Source: Rosa chinensis
Taxonomy: Eukaryota > Streptophyta > Magnoliopsida > Rosales > Rosaceae
Length of the DNA stretch: 64,000 nt
Reading direction: 5' to 3'
NCBI RefSeq assembly: GCF_002994745.2
Contig: NC_037093.1
Coordinates: 68,839,510 to 68,903,509 of the forward strand
Under the pieces are notes generated by a model that did no database searches, was not told the origin of the DNA, and worked only from the letters and a program-made list of their open reading frames with translations. Both the position numbers and the translations under genes were made by a program. Every line of letters starts with the position of its first letter. Within the stretch, counting starts at the first letter, position 1. Shown piece after piece: positions 33,852 to 45,654 of this stretch.

Positions 33852-34679
33852 CTTTATTTGTGATGACTTCCCCTGCTTTATTTGGTGCTTTGAAAGATGA
33901 GGTATAGCGTTTTCTTTCAAAGCCTGGTTACTGCAGAGGGGTTTGGGGGGAGTTAAATATATACACCAAAACAATGGTTGGGCGTTAGAGATCAAGAGTT
34001 TAGGAGGGAATTTCTCCCTTCCATTCAAAACTAGCCAATACTTCTGACCGGTTAATTAGACATGCATTGTCCAACAAAGCTGCTAAATGCGTATCCTTGC
34101 TAAATATGGATACCAGTAATCATTAAGAAGGTTTGTTTTCTCTGCAAGTTTTTTGCATATACTAAAAAAAACCATTTGATCAACATACATAAAATTTAAT
34201 GAAACTTAGTTGATCCAATGATATTTCTCTCTCCATGAGAAACTAAGTTTCAATTTTTCCTCCTCAAAAAAAGAAAAGAAAAAGAAAATACCTAAAAGTT
34301 ATTCCATCTTTTTTTATTCTTTTTCAGCTAAATGACACATAAAATTATTCCGGCAAATTACCAAGATGTGTCGGATAGAAATGACACAAGAAGTTGTGTT
34401 TGTTTTTAAGTTTCTACGAATAGTTGAGCATTTGTTAAAATAACGCTAGAAATGTGTGTGTATTTTCCGTTAAAATAACGCTAGAAATGTGCATGCATTT
34501 TCCGTTAATCTGTACTAATAATGAATATGTCAATGTTGTAAAGGTCACTCAAAACCTACTCACTAAACATAGTATTTCCATTGTTGTCTTCTCCACTATC
34601 CCTCTCTACATCTTTTAGTCTTCTTCCACATTATAAACCAAGCTAAGTTGTTAATTTTCAAACTCAGATAAATAGAAAA
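33852..34679. other. Intergenic between divergent FLA copy 3 and the GPI-protein gene
   Basis: Shared promoter region of two divergent secreted-protein genes. It contains a TATA-like tatata (33957-33962) for the FLA gene, a 37-bp tandem duplication (gttaaaataacgctagaaat..., about 34434-34507) and TATAAA (34632-34637) for the plus-strand gene. Confidence 0.55.
34632..34637 (+). promoter_or_regulatory. TATA box of the small GPI-protein gene
   Basis: TATAAA 43 bp before the ATG at 34680, implying a very short 5' UTR of roughly 15 nt. Confidence 0.55.
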
Positions 34680-35111
34680 ATGAGTGCAAAAGGCTCTTCT
34701 TCCATCCTCCTCGCTCTATTCCTTGCCTTCATGATCTCGGCAACCACAGCCTCCTTCAATGAAGATCGCATCAAAAGCAATTCCATTGAGCAGTCATCCT
34801 CTCATGAAGAACTCGTCAAAAGCAAAATCACTGAAACCTTGTCCAATCAAGATCTTCTCAAAGATCAAATGCATGGGATTGCCGGAGTGCCAGCGGCAAA
34901 TGCACCAAAGATTGATGATGCAGTAGCCGGATTTTTCAAGTCTACTTCGGCACCTCCCACATTGCCTGGTTCCGAACTTGATGATTATGAAGAGATCTAC
35001 CCTCCTAAGGCTTCGCCACCTAAGGATTCAGGTTCATCGAGTCAGGTAGCTTCAAGCGTCCTGAGTTTGGGGGTGGTGATTGGGCTCATCACATTTTTGG
35101 TGGCTTTGTAA
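34680..35111 (+). CDS. Small secreted, probably GPI-anchored protein, unknown family
   Basis: 143 aa, single exon. Residues 1-25 are a signal peptide (SSILLALFLAFMISATTAS). The middle is hydrophilic with two loosely repeated blocks (HEELVKSKI, NQDLLKDQM). A short Pro/Ser/Lys-rich stretch (IYPPKASPPKDSGSSS, about 105-120) precedes a hydrophobic C-terminus (VLSLGVVIGLITFLVAL), the layout of a GPI-anchored protein with little arabinogalactan-type modification. No FAS1 domain. It lies head-to-head with FLA copy 3, which it resembles only in topology. I recognise no family. It may be an AGP-like peptide expressed with the FLA genes; that is inference. Confidence 0.7.
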   Translation: MSAKGSSSILLALFLAFMISATTASFNEDRIKSNSIEQSSSHEELVKSKITETLSNQDLLKDQMHGIAGVPAANAPKIDDAVAGFFKSTSAPPTLPGSELDDYEEIYPPKASPPKDSGSSSQVASSVLSLGVVIGLITFLVAL

Positions 35112-35126
35112 GGTATATAAATATTA

Positions 35127-36192
35127 TAGGGTCTTTCTAAATGTACCCAGCAAATATCTCAAAAATAACTAATTTCCTGTAATACCCTTTTCTTTAGTTT
35201 AACCCAGCAAACTCGTACATCCAACAAAACTCATACAAAATACAGACCGACTTTTGCAATATACTATGTAGTTCATCATCCCCGTTGCATAATCCAACAT
35301 ATTTGAGTCACTTTGACATCGCAGAAAAACAAAGGAAAGTAGAGGAACAAAAGACAAACTTTTCGTTTTTCTTGGCTTATGTGGAAATTAGGAATAACAA
35401 CCATCGTAAAAACTTGCGCAGTTAAGCGGCTCAAGCCCATCAAACCCCAACCTATCGTCCGCCTCATTATCCATGTCGAACAAGAACCAATAACCAAAAT
35501 CCCTCCCCCCACCCCCCACCAAAATCCCAGTCTTTTTCTTCATCAAATGACAAAAAATAAAGAAGCCCATATGGGGTTTCTTGATTGTAATTAGTGATAT
35601 GCACCATGTGCTTACCACTTCCGTGAATGAAAGTATAGTGCTTTGTTCTCAGAGGGCTTTGGAAGAAGATAATGATGACAACTAGCAGCAACCTGGTTGT
35701 GAAAGTTAAGTGGGAGAAGTTTTTTTTTGTTTTTTTCCTTTTCTTTTGTCTGAATAACTTCATTCATGGAAATCGAAGGATAAAAGAGAGAAGAACAGAA
35801 CTTAAGGCATGCATGATAGGCCGCAAATGCAATGAGCTATTCAGAGAAGCCACAAGTCCCACGGCTATTTCTGAATGTCTTCATACATGTAAGTTTTCTC
35901 TCTTTTCATCTCTACTTTTGGGATATGATTTTCATGTGTTGTGCTCCATTTTTGTGTCTCTGATTTTCATCGTCAGACACTTTTGTGAGGTTTATTTTCA
36001 ATTTGTTCCACGGAAAACTGCTGGGTGTTTGGTATTCTTTGTTAGAGTGTAGGGTTTTGTTTGGTGTATAAGTTTGCTGGGTTTAATTAGAAAGACCCAT
36101 ACTATATATGATGGGTGTTATAGGAAAATTAATTGGGTGTAAACATTTTGCTGGGTGTACTTAAATATTTGCTGGGTACATTTAGAAAGACC
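35127..36192. mobile_element. TIR element E, about 1.07 kb
   Basis: Left end gggtctttctaaatgtaccc (35129 on), right end its inverted copy ending 36192, followed inward by inverted matches to acccagcaaac and related words, so the TIRs are about 100 bp. The right TIR is partly duplicated (agaaagaccc at 36092-36101 and 36183-36192). The interior (35270-36050) has an ORF at 35672-36052 including IGRKCNELFREATSP and a minus-strand frame DNEADDRLGFDGLEPLNCAS that look protein-derived; neither is recognised. They may be captured fragments. Confidence 0.6.
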
Positions 36193-36915
36193 CATACTAT
36201 ATATGATATTATAAAATAGAAATGGTACAAAAAGGAGACGGGGTGAGAATTGAGAGAGCCTCATTCCCCCAAAATGAAAGGGACTTTATATAATGTTCAT
36301 CCTAGATGAACATAATACAGGCAGTTACTGTTCAATGTGATCACTACAGTATTCCTGTAAGAGAGTCATTATTCCTGACAAGGATGAACTATATCCTCTC
36401 ATAAGAGGACATCAACCACATAGCACAGTCAAAAATGATCTACAGCACTCAAATGAATCAATTTACTTGTGAAGGAAATCTTCTCACATTTCCACGGTAT
36501 AATAGTTTCCCATCTCTGATACATGTAAAGCATAATCAACTCTAGAATCAAACACAGAGGGAGCATAGAACCACAAAGATTGGGAACTAGATTTGAATAT
36601 CATACTATATATAAAAGCATCCCCATCTCTAGTACTTGATTGCCTTCAAGCACTGAAAAAAAGGTATGAATGAATTATCCTAAATGTACTTATTGTTTGC
36701 AATGGCTAATCATCTGAGCCTCTCAAAATTGACCAGATCAATGCCCCACCAGCCGTTAGAAAAGGGCAAGAACAATTAATGCAGATGATCAGGAGATCGA
36801 TCAGTAGTGTATAAAGTTTCTACTTTCAATGCAGCAAATCAAACTTGCTTACAACAAAAATATATTTCCATTCTGATATACAACTCCACCGGTATGCAAT
36901 GCTTCACCTCATTCA

Positions 36916-39423
36916 TTAGAGTGCAGCTGCAGCTGCAACAACGGCCTCCACGTCTAGATCCTCCAAGTCTTGATATGGTTCCTTCATGTCCTGCAAAAGA
37001 AAACCAATAAATTACACAACTTAGTACGGGTAAAAATTTTCATAAGCCAATAACATAATATAGTCAATCAACAAAACATAATAAACCCATCCCCATGCCA
37101 TTCACAAAAAATTTGGATGTTATCTGTTACTTAATAGTTTAGTTTCTAGGGTCAATTTTGTTTCTGTATCTATATATATTTTTAGAAAATCCTCTCCATA
37201 TTTTCTCCATTATTATCATGAAGTCTGAGTCGAGCTGAGCTTTAAGCTTGACCGTCGCTCATCCCACATGTGTCATACTTGGTTCGATCACCACCTACTT
37301 CCCGTACTTCAAAGGAAGTCAAAAGTCAACGCTGTCTGAGCATAGTTGATCAAATTTGACTCGAGATTTACTGAAACTAAGCTTAAGCACCCCGGCCATG
37401 CAGTACTTGATTTATTTCATTTAAATCCTACTTAACTAGTTCATGTTCATGCATATCTTTTCCTCCTCTACGAACACAACCCCAACACCAATTGTCACAT
37501 GGTAGATTGTTTTAAAAGCCCAGCCTACTACAAGGATACATATTCACTGTGGGTTTAAACCATGCCTATGGTTGAAGAATATCGCTATCTTTTCTTTTCA
37601 TTAGCATCCAGAAGAATTCAATTATTATCAACATTTTTATCATGCCTCTCTTTTAGGGTGGAAAAGCATATACCAAAATATTATGAGGATTCTCAATAAT
37701 ATACAAAAAGTCTGGAAAGGAAGATGCATAAATAAGAACTCAAAAGCATTTAGAAATATAAGTCTCTAATAATAGGGTCGTGTAAGAATTACCATAAGAT
37801 GGATGATTCCAGCACCACCTACTTCCCGTACTTCAAAGCAACCCCTTCTTCTTTGCAAAAAAAAAAAAAAAAAGCATTTCCTTCTTATCTATTCCAAAGG
37901 AAAAAAGAAAAAGAAAAAAAGGTTAATTCACTAATAATGCCTTATTCGATTAATGTATGATAACTCGTTGGGATGAAAAAACATTAGTCCTGGACATGCA
38001 ATTACTATATTTTTGCTGGTAATGATCGGTATTGTATAATTTCAATTTGCAGAAACCAGATGGTGTAAGTACTTCGAGCAAGTTTAGCGGAGGCCCTGGT
38101 GTCCGGGCACCACGTCAAACGGTGACCCAAGTCACCAAAATTCTACTGTTGTTCCTTCCACCGGGGCTGGGGCAAGAGAGCAGTGGGTGACCCAAGTCAA
38201 GAGCTAGGGCAGCATGGTGACTGAGTTGATGACCCAGGTCTCCACCGTGGTGACTGAGGATAGACGCGCCTGGCAATGGAGGTGAGCTACAGTTTCTTGT
38301 CGTGTAGCGGATAGGAGGCTGCTTGGACGTGGAAGCCCAGAAGCTGTCGGCTAGTGGCAAGTGGAGATGTGACGTGGCAATTAGCCATTGGGTGCTTTGC
38401 AATTTAAATGCAACGATCCACAGATCTGGACCGTTGGTTCTAATTATATGAGGGATCCTATGGTATATAATTAAGGAGATATTTACATCATTTGCTGCGG
38501 TGATTTAAAAAAAAAAAATTATTAACGGTTACATTTACAACGGTAACAAAAAAAATATAACCAAAATTTTCTATAAATACCTCACCTCCTATTTTACTTC
38601 TCACACCAAAAAAATCATCTTTCTTCCTAAAAAAAAAAAAAATTTGATGAATAGTAACTGACTGGTGACCTTGACCCAACGGGTGGAAGCAAAGATCCAG
38701 TGGCAGTGAATAGTTTCCTGCCCTGATGACCCAACAGGTGAACTTGCTCTTATAAGATCATAGTTCACGCCGTCAGCATAGTTCTACTGCCTTGTGCATT
38801 AGCTGCCAAATATTTCCTTAAACTAAACCTTTTCATATCCAATAGGAGAATTGCAGTATACAAAGCAAATCTGTACACGTATCAAACCCGGTTTATCCCC
38901 TGTTTCTTATTACATGAGTAAAAGATTGCCAAATTCTAACGGAAAATTCTATAATACGTACCCGTATCTCATACACACATTTATATGTGTGACAACAAAT
39001 TTGTTGTCAAAGTGGTAATGTTGAGCCATATTTTGTGTAATTAATCTAAGTTCTAATAATGGTAATTACACCATTTACGACCTTGTTACAAGTTTTTGAA
39101 CAAATTTGTTGTCAATTTTGTAATTTTTGTTCAATTATATGTAAATAGTGTAAATGAATATGGTAACTTTGTTCTCAATGTTGTAATTTTGATTCAAATA
39201 ATTGTAATTTTTGTTTAAATAGATGTAAAATAAGTGTATGATAAACATCACAGTACCATAGTTTGTCTCCTATTCTAACATACAATTTGTGGCCAGAATT
39301 AATGCCATTCAGAAAACATACCTTAGTATCTATTTTCACATTCCATCTAGAACCAAACTCCAAAGCAGTTTTCAACTCATGTTCTCATCAGCCCTGGCCT
39401 TGAATAAGTCACTGGAATGCTTG
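36916..39423 (-). pseudogene. Selenoprotein H-like pseudogene
   Basis: Three exon-like pieces: 39322-39423 (like exon 2, but 102 nt instead of 94 and out of frame, with a stop after DENMS), 37793-37852 (like exon 3: RRRGCFEVREVGGAGIIHLM) and 36916-36990 (like exon 4: DMKEPYQDLEDLDVEAVV, then a short Ala-rich end). Splice sites are preserved at each piece. The CxxC motif of the intact gene is lost: the second Cys position is Ser (CKHSSDLF). No first exon is found upstream. Therefore inactive, or at best a source of noncoding transcript. Confidence 0.75.
38079..38751. mobile_element. Large MITE of the GAGCAAGTCC family
   Basis: Left end gagcaagtttagcggagg, right end inverted (caggtgaacttgctc), with internal gacccaacgggtgg-type words shared with the MITE at 2625-2846. 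The flanks are TTC and TTA rather than a perfect TTA pair. It lies in an intron of the SelH pseudogene. Poly-A or poly-T runs near 38506-38518 and 38628-38641. Confidence 0.6.
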
Positions 39424-39939
39424 CTAGAAAAAAGAAAAAGGAAACAAAAACAGTTCAAAAGGACGATACCATGCAAGTAGCAAAATCCAAGTAAAAAAAA
39501 CAACAGCCAAGTGCAAGAGTCCCTACGAGCTAGTGCAGGGAAAATGGTGAAGCCTGTTTCCCCATTTCCCCAAGTAGCAACCCACACAATCTGACCCTAG
39601 CACATAGTATTCATATATAGCAAGACAGTATAATATCAAGTATCAAATTGAAACTTCAGCTATCCTATCAGAGCTAGAAATTGTTATACGCATAAGGCCA
39701 TTAGTTTTTGCTGTCTAGAGGATGAGATCATAGGTTCAGTAAATCAAAGTGTTTCCAGCAATGAGACTAGTCCATGAATACAAAATAAAACATATAGAAA
39801 CAATACTCCAGTTTCTAATTGTATTTATCACTAGTTTCTCCCGCTAACTGTTCGATTGAGAAGCTCTATCACAGTCCTGCAACAGTCATGCTTATAAATA
39901 TTTAGATGTGCACAAGTACAATAATAGGAGCATTATATG

Positions 39940-42025
39940 TGACGTTTTAAGTAATAATCACTTTACATTTTACTTAGTTATTCTCCTAACATTATCATTT
40001 CTAACTTAGTTTTTGTTTTTATGTAGTTTTGAGTTTATAAAGGCAGGCAGGGAGTAAATAGCGCAGAATGAACAGAAATTGAGAAATGAAGTTTTCCCAA
40101 TCCTACTAGGAGAAGGAATCCTAAGTCAACTAAGAGTGAGCTTGTGGAATTGATGACATAAAATGACAAATGACAGAATCTCAGTTGGATAAGGAAACTC
40201 ATTCCTACCAGGAAAAGAAAACCTAACATGAGTAGGAATCCCTGTTACACAAGGAGAGCTCAGGAAGGTTCCAGAATGTCTCAGAAATGAAGAGTCCTAA
40301 TTCGACTAGGAAACCTGTTGGCAGTATAAGTCCTGATGATATTAGGATACCTAGGAGGGCTAGGAGATGCTGAGCTTCAAGATAACTCAAGAATGTACAA
40401 GAATGCTCTAGAATATCAAGAGTTGGTGTCATAAACAAATAATGGGCTTTGAAGCGTCCATGTGAAGAAGCCTGCCCCAAACATTGAAGCATGTGACTTC
40501 CATGTGACATTCTAGAATGCTCTTGGAGTCATTGAGGAATCCTAGTCCCATTTTTATTTGTTTTGCCGTGCAATATAGAGGAATATTCAAGAAGAATTCG
40601 GCAATGAGTCATAAAGAGAGAGTTTCTAGGAAAATCAACTCTGTGTGCAATTCAGGAAAAAAAAAAAAGAATAATTATCAATTTGGGTTTCCTGATTGTA
40701 TACGAGTTGAACGAAGACCACATTGAAGGAAGATACCCAAAGAAGATTTAAGATTGTTCTCTACTTCTCACGAAATATTACTATTGGTTGAATGATGTAA
40801 TTGAAGTAGAAATTAATTAAGACTCTATGCTATGTCGTCCCCTATATATAGAGGCATTGTGAAGATGTATTACACATCACAAAATTCAGAATCAAAATCG
40901 TAATTCCTCCCCTTTCTCTCTCAAAGTTTCGGCAATCTTCCATCCTCCAAAGTTTGAAGCCGTGAAGCATCATCATCTTCCATAGCCGTATTCATCCTCC
41001 ATTCAAGCGTCCTTGCCATAGCCATCATTCAAGTTTCCACCACTTTTGAACCTTCTTGCATCTTTGAAAAATTCAAAAGTGTAACCATGACCATCTCTAT
41101 TCTGTTTTCGATTTTCTTACTTTGTAAAACAATTTCAATTTTTATTTTAGTTTTAATTCAATGGATGTTGCGATTTCATGTGAGATTGAAAGTATGAATA
41201 TGAATGTTTAATTTCTGAATACTATGAAGCATATTTTAGGTTTTAAGTTTTCAAAACAAAAATTGAGATTTCAATATTGTTATGCATGTTTGTTGGTTTT
41301 GTGCGAATAACTCATCATTTACTTGTTTATTAATCTTTGGATGCATACTTTGATTGATGAGCATGTAATTGAATTCATATTAAGATATGCTAACGTTCTA
41401 GTTTTAATAATTTAAGCGGAAAACCTATAGTTCCTTAGGTAAATCAACAATGAGCTTTGCATGATGAGAATTGAGATTAACATTCTAACTTGTTATCTTT
41501 GCTTGAATTGATCAAACTTCCATGTGTGCTTAATGTGTTAAAAGTGTTTTTGTTAGTGATTAGCTACCACTAGTAATTGCATGCTTAATAAGTTTAACTA
41601 TAATGCGTTCATCTAGTTAATTTAATTAAAAGAAGTAATAAGGATTTTGTATGCGTTCATCTCTGTTCTTGATTGATTCCTTGCTATGACATGTTTTGAT
41701 TCGTGATTGATATTTTGAAACCTTGTCAACATGTTAATAGTGGTTAATTACATCTTTATTTTGTTCCATTCATCTTTATCTACTCGATTTTGTGTTTTGA
41801 TATGTCACTTGTATATTATTTAGTTGTTAAAAATACAAATTCTTCATCCTTTTATTTTCTGTAAATAACTTTGTGAATATCTATACTTTGTTTTATTTTA
41901 TCTAACGTTTATTTGGCAAGAATAAATTCCCTTAATCATTCCAGATTGAGAACGATACCCTACTTGCTCTTACTATATTGATAGAGTTTTAAATTGTGCA
42001 CTGACTTTGTTGTAGTCATACAGGT
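39940..42025 (+). mobile_element. LTR-like sequence (solo LTR or large LTR derivative)
   Basis: Long noncoding block. It has an AT-rich promoter with tatatata (40850-40857) followed by a leader-like stretch (cacaaaattcagaatcaaaa near 40887), then a long AT-rich tail ending with gagaacgataccctacttgc (41948) and taaattgtgcactgac (41990), phrases typical of the end of large Gypsy LTRs in plants. Many aggaatcctagt-like words repeat in the left part. Clear TG/CA ends and a target duplication could not be fixed, so the boundaries are approximate. It separates the SelH and GT14 pseudogene parts. Confidence 0.45.
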
Positions 42026-42129
42026 TCTTTATAGCTATAAAACAAGATGAAACAATTTGCTTCTTTTCATTTGGTTTCCTACAATTTCTTAGCAACCAAA
42101 CAGAAGAACAAAAGATATGCATTGAAAAG

Positions 42130-42372
42130 TTCTAAATGCTTTTGGATGTATTTTCCATTCGGCTAATCAACAAATGTTACTGACCAATTCGCAAGTAGTC
42201 CACCATGATCTTTCATTTCGTGTGAAAAGGCATTAATGGGAAGAAGTAAGAAATTTTAAGGAGTGGAATGCAGTCTTAAAGAAATCAAGAGAAGAAAAAT
42301 TGGGGAGCTAAAACAAAATAAGGTTGGTAGGTGATACTAGTTTGAATAGCAGTTGTGCCTATCAATGTTCGG
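42130..42372 (-). pseudogene. GT14 glycosyltransferase pseudogene fragment (exons 7 and 8)
   Basis: The exon 7-like piece (about 42313-42372) reads PNIDRHNCYSN, then a stop (TAG, 42337-42339), then YHLPTLF. The exon 8-like piece (about 42130-42216) reads MKD, then LANWSVTFVD and a stop (TAG, 42163-42165) where the intact gene has Trp. Corresponds to 50687-50976 of the intact gene. Confidence 0.8.
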
Positions 42373-42479
42373 CTGAGAAAGTCATGATCACTAAGATGTT
42401 AACGGAAAAGTAATCAATTTGTTTTTATTGCCTGATCTTCAGTTCTTCACCATTTGCAAGGTAGAATAGATTCTGTCTC

Positions 42480-42775
42480 TTTTTTTTGCTGAAGCAAATA
42501 AGGGAACTTCCCCTTACTTGAATTTATTAAAAAAGAAAAAAGAAAAAAGGAACTTAGGAGGGGGACCGAACCAAACCTCCCTACAAAAGCAATGAAAAAG
42601 AAACAAGCTATCGTAACCGAAATTGGGGAATACCCAATTGGTCACTCTGACAATGCAATAAAATAAAAGATGGTGGAGCGTCCCATCACACCATATTAGG
42701 AGAAGTCGTACCATAATTCGCCAAAGTATCAACTACCTTATTACCTTCACGAAAAATATGTAGAATAGAATAGAT
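42480..42775 (-). mobile_element. LINE 3' end fragment
   Basis: A T-run at 42480-42488 is the reversed poly-A tail. Upstream on the minus strand a frame reads HIFREGNKVVDTLANYG, the end of a LINE RNase H domain (usually REGNxVADxLAN), here with D for the A before the last Asp. Stops follow, so it is degenerate. Confidence 0.6.
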
Positions 42776-42833
42776 TCTCATTCTCACATCCAATACATAA
42801 TCTCACATCCAATAGATATAAATCATAATAAAT

Positions 42834-45310
42834 TGTAACGTCTCGATTCGCACCTCACCGAATCAACCACGTTACAGTGCCGCGAACCTTAGGATCACAG
42901 GCTAGGTGTGATCCTAGAGATACGCAAGGCATTGAAAATAAAGAGTTAGAATAAGCAAGTAGTACTTTTTCAAAATATATGAAATTAGAGTTGAAACGGA
43001 AGCGTCAACTAAAATTTTTGAGGTGATTTTAAGTCGAAAAACTTTTCAACGAAAGTAAAGTATGATTGAATTATATTTAAGAGTGCAAGAAATCGGAACC
43101 TGAAAAATATTACAAATAAGTTATACATAAAATAACTTGTTCGGCCCACAATAACTCATTCCAATATTGTCCCGTTCACGTGCACAATACCTATGTCCAA
43201 AACTATTGTAGGGGTGAGTTTTCGTTCTCGCTACTCAATAGGGCATTCACCTTGGCTATATTTAAAAACACGTAAAAATGTGTGTGTGTGTGTGTGTGTG
43301 TGTGTACACAGGTAAAAGTAAAGATCAAATCATAAATCATAGGATTAGTTTTGAAAACATATATGCGGGCCCAGAAAACACAAACTTGATGACCGGTCTC
43401 TATGCCAACTACACCCTTACCAAGATTAATTTCATAAACGGTAAGGAGTAGCGAGAGTGTCCACTTACGCCATATCACCTAGAAATGGTGTCACACCTCA
43501 CAGGACGTAAGACACCATACCGTCCATACAGCCCCTCCGGTCCGGAGGTTTAGGGGATCGAAATCCAAACTAGTCGCTATGATCCTCTCACTCTCAGATC
43601 ATCACACGATACAGAAAACCATTGAAAACAAGCATGGCAATAAAATATCAAATCCTTCAAATTCATAAAGAAGTAATCATAACCATGCGATATCATTTAT
43701 ATAAAAGAAAAATCATAACCCAGAGAGTCCCGAGTCACCCTACCTGGAATATACCAGCTTTGACTCCATTTGTTTTTCTTAGGCCAACACCACCAAATTT
43801 TCACGTTCCCGTACTATAATCCGACAATAATCGTGTTAGAGTGGTAGAAATATTATCAAGTCCTTTTGGTTAATTTATTCCAAAAGTGAATTCCTTTTCT
43901 TTTTGGGTGCAATCCCTTGTTATTATTCTGGGCACCCAAAACCATAATCTATTAATCATTCTTCAATTCAAGCCAGACTTGCACTCCAGCAACCGAACTT
44001 TACTAGTTCATGCTTAAAGGAGATGTACCCAGACTAATTAATGACCACTTACTAATTTGCACCTGCACTTTAGTTGGTTTTTCAACCGGTCTTTGATTCA
44101 AGGTCAAGCTTCGACGTTGGCAGGTTCGTTATCATACAAAATACACAACCTTAGTTGCAGAAGTATTGCTTCAGCCATCCAACACCAACTTCTACCGTGG
44201 TTGGATTGGTATTGGTCCCAAACAATCAACTGACTTTCTGTACCAAAATTATAATCAACACACCAACCCAAAATTCTCAACAACTAAACACTTGGCGTAT
44301 CATATATCAAATTTCAGAACATTACCTTTGTTGAGAATCATCAAGATAAATCCTTGTCCAATTTCTGATTTGAGCTTCCAAAGGTTCCAAATACATATTC
44401 AATGTTGCAGAACATGCAGATATTGAATTGCTCTTCTTGGTTACCCGACAGAGAAGACCCAATGCCACTGTTTTCATCCTACTTCACAAGTTCTGCCATT
44501 ATTCACAACCAATCGTCAATATGAATTAAGGAACACGCTTTATGCTTCAAACTAAGTAAGCGACAGCCAGATACAAGCCATTAATCACCCAAGTCGCCGT
44601 TGTGCACAGTGATGCGAGCGGTGGCCGTTCGAACCCAAATCACCAATTTCCCAAATGATAACCGAAACTGACATGCAAGGATATATTCTTGTAGAGCTCA
44701 ACGAGAAGATAAAGTTTCATACACTCAGTTGTCATGGTCGGTGATTGGAGTCGCCGGAAAATGCACCAAAACCGTCGGAACTTTCGGGATTCATTTTGCT
44801 CTCGTGACGATTTGGTTGAGCAAGCCAAGTCCACTTTCAACTTCTCGCCATCGAGTTGAGGAGAACGCCATTCGTGCGACACCGTGAATCGACCGGAAGT
44901 TGGAGATACGGCCGGGTCGCCTTTTCGGGTGAACGGGTTGAAGAAATGGGTTGACTGTATCGAGGTTTCTGGGTTAATCAATCTGCCTTGGGCATTTATA
45001 TATTCCTCAATCAAATTAAAATCAATGGGCCAAATCAAATGATGGATAGCGTACGGTCCAGATTGCCCAACGTGATTTTTCTCTTCCTTTTCTTTATTTC
45101 TTAAACTTCCAAAATTCATAACAAATAGCTCATGTGTCGAAAAAAACATTTAACAAAAATTTCTACAGACTCATCTCAATATGCACTTTAATACCAAGGC
45201 TCAAACTGGACATTTCCTCTCAAGAAAATTTCTGAAAAATATGTCCCTGATAATAAAATTAATCATGAACAACTCTAATTCAACTTCTTCAAATTTTACG
45301 GGGTCTCACA
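42834..45310 (-). mobile_element. Probable solo LTR of a Gypsy-type element, about 2.5 kb
   Basis: Read on the minus strand it begins TGTGAGACCCCGTAAAATTT and ends CGAATCGAGACGTTACA, i.e. TG...CA ends of the kind seen in plant Gypsy LTRs. It contains a minus-strand TATA box (aatatataaatgccc, near 44990-45004). The flanks TAAAT (left) and TAAAC (right) agree at four of five bases. A (TG)n tract lies at 43278-43305. The ORF at 44640-45149 lies just downstream of the TATA box but has no gag, protease or other domain; I regard it as LTR sequence. Confidence 0.55.
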
Positions 45311-45654
45311 TAAACTCTATTTGGGAAAAAAGTTTAGACTAAAGCAAAGAGGGAGCATAGAATCAAAGATTGGAAACTAAATTTGGATATGATCATACTA
45401 TTAAAGCACCTCTAGTACTTGATTTCCTTGGAGCACTAACAAAAGGTATGATCATAGATATCCTAGATGTACTTGTTAACAATGGCTAATGATTTGAGCC
45501 TCAACATTACAAAATCAATGCCCCACCGGCCGTCAGAAAATGACTAAATGAAAACGATAGGATCAGTAGTTTGAAGTTTCTACTTTCAATGCAGCAAATG
45601 AAACCTGCTTACAACAAAAAGATATTTCTACTTGCATGCCATGCATCACCTCAT

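Larger units (their letters stand above)
36540..42430 (-). pseudogene. Decayed duplicate of the SelH-GT14 gene pair
   Basis: Segment homologous to 45.35-51.0 kb in the same order and orientation: shared 3' flank (gagggagcatagaa..., 36559 versus 45350), SelH exons 4, 3 and 2, shared intron sequence (gctagtgcaggg), then GT14 exons 8 and 7. SelH exon 1 and GT14 exons 1-6, 9 and 10 are not found. A 673-bp MITE and an LTR-like sequence of about 2 kb lie inside. The remaining exons carry stops and a frameshift. Confidence 0.75.

Noticed and set aside
35388..35618. Minus-strand ORF in element E considered a small gene
   Set aside because: Entirely within the inverted-repeat element and overlapped by a plus-strand frame of similar quality; reported only as a possible captured fragment.
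43278..43305. (TG)n tract considered a regulatory Z-DNA element
   Set aside because: An ordinary short microsatellite inside LTR-like sequence; nothing nearby supports a regulatory role.
44640..45149. 169-codon minus-strand ORF considered as a gene
   Set aside because: Lies inside an LTR-like block just downstream of its TATA box, has no domain and no partner exons.
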